Part shown: in pieces, positions 15,304 to 22,793 of the stretch
How positions within the stretch are numbered: position 1 is the stretch's first letter
Layout of the letters: each line of letters begins with the position of its first letter
Source: JAYZAP01 sp964645285
GTDB taxonomy: Bacteria; Pseudomonadota; Alphaproteobacteria; JAAXGF01
Direction of reading: 5' to 3'
Length of the DNA stretch: 25,477 bases
Assembly: GCA_964645285.1 (NCBI GenBank)
Contig: CAZYDR010000052.1
Span: 1-25,477, forward strand
Translations under genes and position numbers: made by a program
The notes under the pieces: generated by a model
The model's input: the letters and a program-made list of their open reading frames with translations, nothing else
Told to the model about the DNA's origin: nothing
Database searches by the model: none

Positions 15304-16074
15304 ATGCTTGCACTCGTTTCGCCCGCCAAGAAGCTCGATTTCGACCAACTCGACCGACCCCTGCCCCACAGCATGGCGGTGTTCGAAAAGGACACCAAGG
15401 CCCTGGTCAGGACGGCACGGCAGCTTAGCCAAACCGAGTTGCAGCGGCTCATGAAGCTGAGCGACAGCCTGAGCGAGCTCAACCACAAGCGGTTCAAGAG
15501 CTTCGCCGCGGTGTCGACCCCGGACAACGCCAAGCAGGCCGCCCTGGCCTTTGCCGGCGACACCTACACGGGGCTTCAGGCGGCCAGCCTCGACGACGAC
15601 GATCTCGCCTATGCCCAGGACCACCTGCGCATTCTGTCCGGGCTTTACGGCCTGCTGCGGCCGCTCGATCTGATCCAGCCCTACCGCCTGGAAATGGGCC
15701 GCCGTCTGGCCAACCCCCGGGGCGCCGACCTCTACGACTTCTGGGGCGACAAGCTGGCCAAGGCCATCGATGCCCTGGTCGCCGACCATGAGGTGCCGGT
15801 GGTGATCAACCTGGCGTCCAACGAGTATTTCAAGGCGACCAAGGCGAAGTCCCTCAAGGCCCGGGTCATCACCCCCGCCTTCAAAGAGGTCAAGGACGGC
15901 GAGGCCAGGGTCATCGGCATGTTCGCCAAGCAGGCGCGGGGCGCCATGGCCCGCTTCATGATCAACAACCGCATCGAGACGCCCGAGGACCTGCAGGCCT
16001 TCAAGGAAGGCGGCTACAAGTACCAGGCCAAGCTGTCAGGCGGCAACGACTGGGTTTTCACACGCAAGCGCTAG
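15304..16074 (+). CDS. yaaA: Peroxide stress protein YaaA (UPF0246)
   Basis: A 256-residue cytoplasmic protein of the YaaA/DUF328 family with the hallmark start MLALVSPAKKLDF, the central LRILSGLYGLLRPLDLIQPY block, VINLASNEYFKA, and the C-terminal AKQARGAMARFMI. In E. coli YaaA is induced by OxyR and lowers intracellular free iron during peroxide stress; it binds DNA through a helix-hairpin-helix-like element. Full length for the family, ATG preceded by CGAAGG. Its TAG stop is six bases from the stop of the convergent CocE-like gene. Confidence 0.93.
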   Translation: MLALVSPAKKLDFDQLDRPLPHSMAVFEKDTKALVRTARQLSQTELQRLMKLSDSLSELNHKRFKSFAAVSTPDNAKQAALAFAGDTYTGLQAASLDDDDLAYAQDHLRILSGLYGLLRPLDLIQPYRLEMGRRLANPRGADLYDFWGDKLAKAIDALVADHEVPVVINLASNEYFKATKAKSLKARVITPAFKEVKDGEARVIGMFAKQARGAMARFMINNRIETPEDLQAFKEGGYKYQAKLSGGNDWVFTRKR

Positions 16075-16080
16075 ATGCCC

Positions 16081-18105
16081 TCACACCCCATCACGGGGAA
16101 TTTTGCGGTCCCAGGTGCGGGTGAAGACGCGGCTGTCGCCCTCGTAGGCGTCGAGGGTCGCCGAGATCACGAAATCATCGCGGGTCGCGGTCATCAGGGT
16201 GTAGGCCTCGGTGCGAATGCGCCAGTCGCCGCGCGCCATGGTGATGCTGTAGCTGTTCTCGTGGCGCGCCGATAGCGGGTCGTCGCCGGTTATGGTGAAG
16301 CTGTCGACGCCGCCGGCCGCGATGGCCAGGTCGATGTCCTTGATGGTGGTCTTACCCCGCTGCTTGCCGGTTTTGACCGCGGTGACGCTGCTCTCGACTT
16401 CCTTGGTGATGGTGCGCCAGCGCTGGGGCGCCTCGTGGCTGACGCTGGGCGCCGGCGGCGCCGCTTCGGGTGCCAGGAAGGACGGCAGGTCGGCGTCTTC
16501 AGGGCGAGGTGCGCGCACCGGCAGCTCAAGCCTGCTCTCACCCTGATAAACCGTCAGAGTCACCGCGTCCGGCGACGGCCACGCCCGTGGCCAGTAGGTC
16601 GTGGAAATCGCCACCCGTAATCGATGGCCCGCCGGAAACGCATGGGCGATGTCGTTGAGCGCGACCCGCACGCTATAGCGCTGACCCGGCTCCAGGGGCG
16701 CGATGTCCTGGTGGCCATCCCGGTGGGTCAGGTTGAGCAGGCCGTAGGTGACCTGGGACGAGGTCCCATCCGGCGCCATATCGTTGAGGCGCACGGCGAG
16801 GAAGGCGTTGGGCGCATCGACGCTGAACGCGACCCCCAGCACCGGCGCCCCGAGGATCTCCAGCGGCTCGTCTAGGGGCGGGCTGTCGAAGGTCATGGAT
16901 TGGCCGTCCTCGACCCGCTGGTCCGTGGGCATTTCGGCGGAATAGCCGTAGGGGCACCATTCGCCGCCGGTTAGCCCGACGGTCTGGGGTGAACGGTTGA
17001 CCGAGGTGGTCTCCACATTGCGCGGCGCGTCGTCGGCGCCCAGCCCGCCGTCATTGAACGGCAGATGCTGCGTGGTGATGCCTGGTGGCGGCCAGTTTTC
17101 CTCGGCCACCCAGCGGCCCGGCCGGCTGTCGTATTGCGGCGCCGGCGCCACGCTGTCCTGCATCCAGGCGCGCAGCATGGGCTCGTCCATGATGCCGGTG
17201 TCCCGGCCCTTGAGCCAATGATCCCACCACCGCAGGGCCTCCTGCAGATACCCGATCGACGGGCCCGGCCCGGCCATGTTGGGCCAGGCGTGGGACCACG
17301 GACCGATGAGCCCCTTGCGCGGCCCCGACAGGCCGGCGAGCATGCGAGGAATGGCGTTGGAGTACCCGTCGGCCCAGCCGCCCACGGCGAAGACGGCACA
17401 TTCGATGTCGCTGTAGTCGTCGCGCACCGAGCCATGCCGCCAGAATTCATCGCGGCGCTGGTGGTCCAGCCAATCGAATATCCACGGACCGGTGTTCTCG
17501 AGCCGCTCGAACCAGATGTCGCGCCAGGCCTCGCCGACCACCTCCGGGTCGGGCGGACGCGAGTTGAAGCCGAACATGGTCGAGGCCCATTCCAGGTTCT
17601 CGGTGATCAGGCAGCCGCCCATGTAATGGACATCGTCGGCATAGCGGTCGTCGGTCGAGCACACGGTGATGATCGCCTTGAGGGCCGGCGGATGCAGGGC
17701 CGCGATCTGCAGGCTGTTGAAGCCGCCCCAGGAAATCCCGGTCATGCCGACATGACCGGAACACCAGGGCTGGGCAGCCAGCCAGGCGATCACGGCGGCG
17801 CCGTCATCGAGCTCCTGTTGGAGATATTCACCCTCGAGCAGGCCCTCGGAATCGCCGGCGCCGCGAATATCGACCCGCACGCAGGCATAGCCCTGGCCGG
17901 CCATATACTGGTGCATGGAGGTGTCGCGGATGCGGGTAAAGTCGCGCCGCCGGTAAGGCAGATGCTCAAGGATCGCCGGCACCGGGTCGGCCTCGGCGTC
18001 CTCGGGCAGCCAGATGCGCGCCGCCAACCGGCAGCCGTCGGGCATTTCGATCCAGGTGGTCTCGATATGGCGGACCTTGCGTGGGTAGTCGGTGACGTAT
18101 TGCAT
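16081..18105 (-). CDS. CocE/NonD family hydrolase (X-Pro dipeptidyl-peptidase S15 fold)
   Basis: A 674-residue alpha/beta hydrolase of the CocE/NonD family, which includes cocaine esterase, glutaryl-7-ACA acylase and alpha-amino-acid ester hydrolases. The nucleophile motif is GISWGG with Ser125; LEHLPYRRRD and VRVDIRGAGDSEG precede it as in family members. The helical cap follows, then the C-terminal jelly-roll domain (PepX_C, from about residue 400) with SPPLDEPLEILGAPVLGVAF and FPAGHRLRVAISTTYWPRAW. No signal peptide is visible, so it acts in the cytoplasm. The last ~130 residues extend past the usual jelly roll and may be an extra beta domain. ATG at 18103-18105, 11 bases after the amidohydrolase stop, so the two form an operon acting on an ester or amide substrate. 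Confidence 0.9.
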   Translation of the reverse strand: MQYVTDYPRKVRHIETTWIEMPDGCRLAARIWLPEDAEADPVPAILEHLPYRRRDFTRIRDTSMHQYMAGQGYACVRVDIRGAGDSEGLLEGEYLQQELDDGAAVIAWLAAQPWCSGHVGMTGISWGGFNSLQIAALHPPALKAIITVCSTDDRYADDVHYMGGCLITENLEWASTMFGFNSRPPDPEVVGEAWRDIWFERLENTGPWIFDWLDHQRRDEFWRHGSVRDDYSDIECAVFAVGGWADGYSNAIPRMLAGLSGPRKGLIGPWSHAWPNMAGPGPSIGYLQEALRWWDHWLKGRDTGIMDEPMLRAWMQDSVAPAPQYDSRPGRWVAEENWPPPGITTQHLPFNDGGLGADDAPRNVETTSVNRSPQTVGLTGGEWCPYGYSAEMPTDQRVEDGQSMTFDSPPLDEPLEILGAPVLGVAFSVDAPNAFLAVRLNDMAPDGTSSQVTYGLLNLTHRDGHQDIAPLEPGQRYSVRVALNDIAHAFPAGHRLRVAISTTYWPRAWPSPDAVTLTVYQGESRLELPVRAPRPEDADLPSFLAPEAAPPAPSVSHEAPQRWRTITKEVESSVTAVKTGKQRGKTTIKDIDLAIAAGGVDSFTITGDDPLSARHENSYSITMARGDWRIRTEAYTLMTATRDDFVISATLDAYEGDSRVFTRTWDRKIPRDGV

Positions 18106-18116
18106 GGGCTGCTCTT

Positions 18117-19742
18117 TTACGAACTTCGGTAGGCGGTCTCGCCGGCGACGATGGTGGCCTTGACTGTGATGTCCTTGAGGGCGGCGGCGTCATCCAGCGG
18201 GTTGGCCGACAGGATGGTGAAATCGGCCCGCTTGCCGGCCTCGATGGAGCCCCGCTCGTCTTCAAGAAAGACCTGCCAGGCGGCATCGATGGTATGGGCC
18301 CGGAGCGCCTGGCGCGGGCTGATGCGCTGGTCCTCGCCAAGCACCTGGCCCGATGCGGTGATGCGGTTACAGGCGCACCACATGAGGTGAAGCGGCCGCA
18401 TGGGCGTGACCGAGGTGTCGTTATGGATGGTGAAGCGCAGGCCGCGCTCGACCGCCGAGCCGGTCGGACTGATGCGGGCGGCGCGCCGGGGACCGAGGAA
18501 CTCGTCGCGATGCTTGTCACCCCAGTAATAGACGTGGGCCGGGAAAAAGCTGGCGTTGACGCCCAACTCCACCATGCGGTCCAACTGGTCGTCACGGAGC
18601 GTCTGGCAGTGGATAAAGGTATGGCGGTGGTCGTCGCGCGGACTGGCCGCCAGCACCGCCGCCATGGCGTCGAGCATGACGTCGCCGGCGGCGTCGCCAT
18701 TGACGTGGGTGTGAGTCTGAAAACCGGCGTCGTGGAGCGCGCCCACATGGCGGGTCATGCCCTCGCGGGTAATGCTGAGCCGGCCGCAATGGTTGGGGTC
18801 GCCGTGGAGCGGCTTGAAATAGGGCTCGGTCAGGCAGGCGTTTTGAATCTGGAAGGCACCGTCGGCGAACAGCTTGCGCGGACCCAGTTGGATGCGCCCA
18901 TCTTGCGGAATTTCGAAGTCGAGCTCGTCCCGCGACAGACGCGGCTCGAGGCCGGCGGCGGGCAGCACAATCACGTCCATGCCGGAATCGCCCTGGGCGG
19001 CGACCGCAGCGAACAGCCGCAACATGCCTTCCGGCACCCAGGCGTTCTGGGCCAGGGTCACGCCGTGGGCAAGATATTCCGCAGTCGCGTGGGCGAAACC
19101 CGCCGCGAAACGTTCGTCCGTGACCTCAAACTCGCCATCGCCGACCTCGCCCATGGCGGCCATGCCCTCCACGAGACCGTCGAGATCACCGGTCGCCCCA
19201 TTCCGGCCATAGCGGCCGCCGCGCGGATCTGGCGTATCCCGGTCAACGCCAAGATAGGCCAGGGCCGCCGAGTTGACCGCCGCCGCGTGGCCGGAAATGT
19301 GGCACACCCAGATAGGATGGTCGGTGGTGATGCGGTCGAGCTCGTCGCGGGTCGGGAAGCGTCCCTCGGACATGGCCGTATGGTCGAGCATACGGCCCTG
19401 AACCCATTCACCCTTGGGCGTTTTGGCGGCCTTGTCGGCCAGGCGCTCGAACACGTCGTCAAAGCCCCGACAGGTACCGAGTGGCGGCGGCGACAGATCA
19501 ACCTCGTAGAGCGCCATGATACCCGAGCCGGGAAAATGGCCGTGGGGGTCGATCAGTCCCGGTATCATAGTTGCGCCGGCGAGATCGTAATGCGCCGCGC
19601 CGGACGGCGCGGCATTGGCGACCGCGTCCAAATTTCCCACCGCGACGATGCGCCCGCCCTCGACCAGTACCGCCTCGGCCACGCTATCGCGATCATCAAC
19701 GGTCAGGATTGGCCCGCCGTGGTAGATGGTTGGTGATAACAT
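18117..19742 (-). CDS. Amidohydrolase family protein (YtcJ-like, Amidohydro_3)
   Basis: A ~541-residue metal-dependent hydrolase of the amidohydrolase superfamily. The N-terminal beta-sandwich (GGPILTVDDRDSVAEAVLVE, then GGRIVAVG) precedes the barrel with the H-x-H metal motif in PGLIDPHGHF; later ligands are in THTHVNGDAAGD, FIHCQTL and the catalytic-type HNDTSVTP. The C-terminus has the usual GSIEAGKRADFTILSANP closing the sandwich domain. YtcJ-like enzymes hydrolyse N-substituted formamides or related amides. ATG at 19740-19742 is preferred, with GAGGG upstream; a GTG four codons earlier is the alternative. First gene of a two-gene operon with the CocE-like hydrolase, divergent from the next hydrolase over only ~59 bases. 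Confidence 0.9.
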   Translation of the reverse strand: MLSPTIYHGGPILTVDDRDSVAEAVLVEGGRIVAVGNLDAVANAAPSGAAHYDLAGATMIPGLIDPHGHFPGSGIMALYEVDLSPPPLGTCRGFDDVFERLADKAAKTPKGEWVQGRMLDHTAMSEGRFPTRDELDRITTDHPIWVCHISGHAAAVNSAALAYLGVDRDTPDPRGGRYGRNGATGDLDGLVEGMAAMGEVGDGEFEVTDERFAAGFAHATAEYLAHGVTLAQNAWVPEGMLRLFAAVAAQGDSGMDVIVLPAAGLEPRLSRDELDFEIPQDGRIQLGPRKLFADGAFQIQNACLTEPYFKPLHGDPNHCGRLSITREGMTRHVGALHDAGFQTHTHVNGDAAGDVMLDAMAAVLAASPRDDHRHTFIHCQTLRDDQLDRMVELGVNASFFPAHVYYWGDKHRDEFLGPRRAARISPTGSAVERGLRFTIHNDTSVTPMRPLHLMWCACNRITASGQVLGEDQRISPRQALRAHTIDAAWQVFLEDERGSIEAGKRADFTILSANPLDDAAALKDITVKATIVAGETAYRSS

Positions 19743-19801
19743 GGCCGCCCTCACTCCGGTCCGTCATCATAAACTCTACAGGCATCCAACGAGGACGAGC
19801 C

Positions 19802-20890
19802 ATGTTTATTGAGCGCACCAACTATTTTGCTAAACCCGGATGTTTCGACGCCATGGTCGCCGCCCGCCGCGAGGCCAGCCGGGTGCGGGTCGGCCTCGGC
19901 CTCGACCGGGGAACCATCTGGACCAAGCAGGGTAATGACGATTCCGGTCCCGATGTGGTCTGGGAATGCCGGTTCCGCGACCGCGATGAACAACAGCGCG
20001 ACCTCGCAGCCCGCGATGGCAGCACGACGTTCGAGGCGGTGCGTGATCGGGTTGGCGGCCTGGTCGAGCGCTTCGAACGCCATGTGGTACGCCTCGACGG
20101 CGGCGAAGCGGACGACTGGACCGGTGATGTGGACCTCACGGACCTGGCCGTCGTGCCACAACGGGTGACCGTGCCATCTAGCGGCCGCGATCTGGCGGGC
20201 TTTCTCTACCTGCCGCCAGGCAACGGCTCGTTCCCCTGCATGATCACCAATCACGGTAGCACCATCGAGCAAGGCACCACCGATCTGTGCCGGCCGGGCA
20301 CCGCGTCGCTGCTCATGAGTTGGGGCATCGCCTCGTTGCTGGTTCACCGCCGAGGATATGGCGACTCTCCCGGAGACGCCTGGAACAGCGATGTCTCGGC
20401 GCCCTTCGGCAGCGACGACTACGATGCCCAGTTGGCCGCCCGCCTCGACCATGAGAGCGACGACGTGCTGGCGGCGCTCGATTTCGCCAGCGCCCTGCCC
20501 GAAATCGACGCTAACCATGTGGGCGTCATGGGCTCTTCGTTCGGCGGCACGGTGTCCCTGCTGGCGGCGGCCATGACCGACCGCTTCCGTTGCACAGTGG
20601 AATTCGCCGGCGCTGCCATGAACTGGGAACGTACGCCCAGGTTACGCCAGACCATGATCGACGCCACGACCCGGCTGACAGCGCCGATCTACTTCCTCCA
20701 GGCGGCCACCGACTACAGCGTGGCGCCGACCATCGAACTGGCGGCGGCCATGGCGGACAGCGCCGTCGAGATCAAATTAAAGGTCTTCCCGGCATTCGGC
20801 CTGAGCAACGACGAAGGCCACCTCTTCGAGCGCGCCGGCCCGCTGATCTGGGGACCCTAGATCAGGCGGTTTCTTGAGCGCTGGCTCTAG
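19802..20890 (+). CDS. Alpha/beta hydrolase with N-terminal ABM-like domain; premature TAG at 20858
   Basis: Residues 1 to ~98 (MFIERTNYFAKPGCFDAMVA…) look like a small alpha+beta-barrel (ABM/NIPSNAP-like) domain; residues ~120-352 are an alpha/beta hydrolase of dienelactone-hydrolase or prolyl-oligopeptidase type. The catalytic triad can be placed at Ser246 (GSSFGG), Asp304 (ATDYS) and His340 (EGHLF). As written the protein stops at TAG 20858-20860 after LIWGP, giving 352 residues. Directly beyond, in frame, lies IRRFLERWL and a second TAG (20888-20890), matching the way homologs end (IWGPD-x-x-x-FL). So the last ten codons, including the final helix, appear cut off by one point mutation or error; the enzyme core remains. 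The second stop overlaps an inverted-repeat element. Divergent from the amidohydrolase operon. Confidence 0.82.
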
Positions 20891-21022
20891 AGCAGGTCAG
20901 GATTGACTGGAATCATTCGATCCTGAATTGCTCTGATTGCAGCGCCTGCTGCAATCCGCCGCGATGCGGGCGAAAGCCTGCGTGGCGAATGAACGCAGTT
21001 TGATCGTGAACGCGATCAAACT
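20889..21022. repeat. Composite inverted-repeat element in the hydrolase / LLM intergenic space
   Basis: Three hairpins lie in a row. (a) AGAGCA-GG-TCAGGAT (20889-20903) pairs with ATCCTGA-AT-TGCTCT (20920-20934), 13 of 15 positions. (b) ATTGCAG (20936-20942) pairs with CTGCAAT (20949-20955). (c) AGTTTGATCG (20997-21006) pairs with CGATCAAACT (21013-21022), 10 bp perfect. The block fills the space between two convergent stops. CTAGAGCAGGTCAGGAT-type hairpins of this sort occur as dispersed intergenic repeats in Alphaproteobacteria; membership is inferred from memory of the pattern, not from a search. It may serve as a bidirectional terminator. Confidence 0.6.
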
Positions 21023-21031
21023 TGAAAGGCT

Positions 21032-21928
21032 TTAGGACCCGCCGCCGCTTTCCTTTCGAATCCGGGGGATTACGTCGGCGGCGACTTTTTCCAGCACTGA
21101 ATATTGCTCGGCCGGGGGATGATCGATGACGAATTCGTTGACGCCGACCTCACGATAGCGCCCGACCAGGTCCTCGAAGGCATCGACGCTTTGCCAGGGA
21201 TTGGGCAGGCCTTGCTCGGCCATCAGTGAGGCCCAGCCGTAGAACGAGCGCACGATCTCCCGCGGATCGCGGCCGATGTCGGCACAGTGCTGGTCGAGGA
21301 TCTGATTGCGCTCGCGCATCTCGTCAACGGTGCCGACCGAGTTCCAGGTGTCGGCGTACTTGGCACAGATTTTCAACATCATCGGTCCGTGGGCGCCGAG
21401 GGTGAACGGCGGCCTTGGTTTCTGCACCGGGCCGGGGCGCACGTAGGCGCCGTTGATCTGATAGTAGCGCCCGTCGAAGGTGGTTTCCTCATTACGCAGC
21501 AGGCTGTCGATGATCTGAATCGACTCATGAAAGGAGCGCCGGCGGTCGCCGGGCGACTGTAGCGAGATACCGAAGCGGCCGTGCTCGCCGTCGGTATAGC
21601 CGGCGCCGAGGCCGAGTTCGAGGCGCCCGTTGGAAACGTGATCGACGGTCATCGCCTGTTGCGCCAGGAGACCCGGGTGGCGGAAGTTGTTGCAACTCAC
21701 CAGCACGCCGATGCGAATGCGTGTCGTGCGCGCCGCCAGCGCCGCCAGCAGGGTCCAGCCTTCGAAGTAGGGGCCGGTCTCGTTGCTGGTCTGGTTGAAG
21801 TGATCGCAATCCCAGGCGCTGTCGAAACCAAGTTTTTCGAAATACTGCCAGCATTCGACCAGGGTGTCGAAACTGAGGTTCTGATCGGTACAAAGTCCGA
21901 AACGAACGGTTTGTTCGGTGGCGGCCAT
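21032..21928 (-). CDS. LLM-class flavin-dependent oxidoreductase (F420-type-like)
   Basis: A 298-residue TIM-barrel flavoprotein of the luciferase-like monooxygenase superfamily. It begins VRFGLCTDQNLSF, with a LGFDSAWDCDHF segment near residue 35, LAARTTRIRIGVLVSCNNFRHP, MTVDHVSNGRLELGLGAGY at about residues 92-110 (flavin or F420 phosphate region), and a C-terminal ADTWNSVG followed by VIDHPPAEQYSVLEKVA. The family uses FMNH2 or F420 to oxidise or reduce many substrates, and assignment to a specific reaction is not possible. ATG at 21926-21928 fits the usual start. Its promoter would lie in the long non-coding region beyond. Confidence 0.88.
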   Translation of the reverse strand: MAATEQTVRFGLCTDQNLSFDTLVECWQYFEKLGFDSAWDCDHFNQTSNETGPYFEGWTLLAALAARTTRIRIGVLVSCNNFRHPGLLAQQAMTVDHVSNGRLELGLGAGYTDGEHGRFGISLQSPGDRRRSFHESIQIIDSLLRNEETTFDGRYYQINGAYVRPGPVQKPRPPFTLGAHGPMMLKICAKYADTWNSVGTVDEMRERNQILDQHCADIGRDPREIVRSFYGWASLMAEQGLPNPWQSVDAFEDLVGRYREVGVNEFVIDHPPAEQYSVLEKVAADVIPRIRKESGGGS

Positions 21929-21959
21929 AGTAATGCTCTCCGTGATGTACAGGCGGCTT

Positions 21960-22122
21960 ACGTTAGCATGGGCGAATGGGGAATGTCCCTGATCGCCTTA
22001 GCTGCACCAGTCTGTCGTGTCTCCGATTTCTGGCTCATCTTCGTTCCCTTCGGTCACTACGATGAGCCAGAAATCCTCTCCTACGCAATCCCGCTAATTT
22101 GTCCCATAGGCGCTGACGTTAG
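21960..22122. mobile_element. MITE-like non-coding element flanked by a 7-bp direct repeat
   Basis: ACGTTAG occurs at 21960-21966 and 22116-22122. Between them are 149 bases whose two ends, read inward, are loosely similar (left CATGGGCGAATGGGGAAT, right on the other strand CAGCGCCTATGGGACAAAT). The interior holds a perfect 15-bp inverted repeat, GATTTCTGGCTCATC (22025-22039) and its complement at 22061-22075, with a 21-base loop. No coding sequence. The arrangement suggests a small non-autonomous transposon with target duplication, but terminal similarity is weak and could be chance. Confidence 0.35.
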
Positions 22123-22214
22123 ACAAGCCTTGTTCACGGAGGTATAGCGGACATCGCCGTGGTCGACTTGAACGTCCGAAATTAGCCAAGAGGCGCATTA
22201 GAACGTCCCTTCAA

Positions 22215-22237
22215 CCCCGCTCCAGCGGGGCGTTTTT
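22215..22237 (+). terminator. Rho-independent terminator
   Basis: CCCCGC (22215-22220) pairs with GCGGGG (22225-22230) around the 4-base loop TCCA and is followed by CGTTTTT. It is the textbook shape on the plus strand, yet no recognised plus-strand gene precedes it; the transcript it ends could be a small RNA beginning after ~22100. GAACGTCC occurs twice just upstream (22170-22177 and 22201-22208). Confidence 0.7.
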
Positions 22238-22360
22238 CGCCGTTGACGCAGATAAATGACTGGCCGGTGAAACGGACTTACCGTCCAACCCTACCTCCCC
22301 TCCGCATGAGGAAGCCTCCCGGCCCCGCCGACTCCCCCTGTCCCCCGGCGGGGCCGTTCT
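22238..22360 (+). ncRNA. Candidate small RNA with C-rich, anti-Shine-Dalgarno-like segments
   Basis: About 120 non-coding bases run between one terminator (ending 22237) and a second one (22320-22360). A TTGACG at 22243-22248 could be a -35 box, though no good -10 follows. Unpaired pyrimidine tracts, CTACCTCCCCTCCGC (near 22291-22305) and the C-rich loop of the terminator, could pair with ribosome-binding sites, as in the CCUCC-bearing small RNAs of Alphaproteobacteria. No open frame with a start of note. The existence of a transcript is inferred. Confidence 0.3.
22320..22360 (+). terminator. Rho-independent terminator with C-rich loop
   Basis: An 11-bp perfect stem, CGGCCCCGCCG (22320-22330) and CGGCGGGGCCG (22346-22356), encloses a 15-base loop made almost only of C and T, and is followed by TTCTTT. 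It would end any plus-strand transcript from the non-coding region before it. A 12-bp palindrome GCACCATGGTGC follows at 22365-22376. Confidence 0.7.
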
Positions 22361-22376
22361 TTGCGCACCATGGTGC

Positions 22377-22466
22377 ACGTCAATGATGGACGGGGTGCCC
22401 AACGAACCCCCGAATGACCGCGTTCAACACAACACGGACTTTACGAAGATTGTTCAATGGCTCGGC
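22377..22466. other. Non-coding spacer, nothing recognised
   Basis: Between the second terminator and the small basic protein gene I see no gene, promoter or repeat. A plus-strand open frame that begins at 22383 runs through here, but it continues antisense through two real genes and has no family features. Confidence 0.4.
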
Positions 22467-22670
22467 CTATCTCGACCGCGCTGCACCCCGTTTTGCCCCG
22501 CCGAAATTCTTGGCGCTGGGATTCATACGCGGACCTCTTATCGAACCGGCCCCGGGATCGAATTGACCCCGTCGGATGATCTGGCCGGGTCGGTCGGCGT
22601 TGGTTTCCCGCTTTCTGGCTTTCTGCGCAGCTTTTGCCTTTGCCCGTTGGCGAGCCTTAGCTTTGGTCAT
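22467..22670 (-). CDS. Small basic conserved hypothetical protein
   Basis: A 67-residue, very basic protein: an Ala/Lys/Arg-rich N-terminal helix (MTKAKARQRAKAKAAQKARK) followed by a glycine/proline/asparagine-rich tail that includes IIRRGQFDPGAGSIRGP and KNFGGAKRGAARSR. I recognise this layout as a small protein recurring in Rhodospirillales-like genomes; its function is unknown to me. Such composition suits nucleic-acid or ribosome binding, which is inference only. ATG at 22668-22670, AGGCGGATAAG upstream as a weak ribosome-binding site. It stands alone between the terminators and a 123-base spacer. Confidence 0.6.
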   Translation of the reverse strand: MTKAKARQRAKAKAAQKARKRETNADRPGQIIRRGQFDPGAGSIRGPRMNPSAKNFGGAKRGAARSR

Positions 22671-22793
22671 TTCTTATCCGCCTTTCCTCTCCCTCAGCCA
22701 ATCACTGAAAACGAAACAGCATCGGTTGTACTGCTCCTTGATATTCTCCAGCCCCATGGGCCGGCGGTAGCGCGTTCTCCGGCCGCCCCCACC

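Noticed and set aside
18294..19736. 480-codon plus-strand open frame
   Set aside because: Exact antisense of the amidohydrolase, typical for GC-rich DNA; no domain features.
21929..22466. tRNA or other structural RNA
   Set aside because: I looked for a TTCGAATCC-type T-arm, acceptor pairing and SRP/6S/tmRNA hallmarks and found none; only terminators and hairpins.
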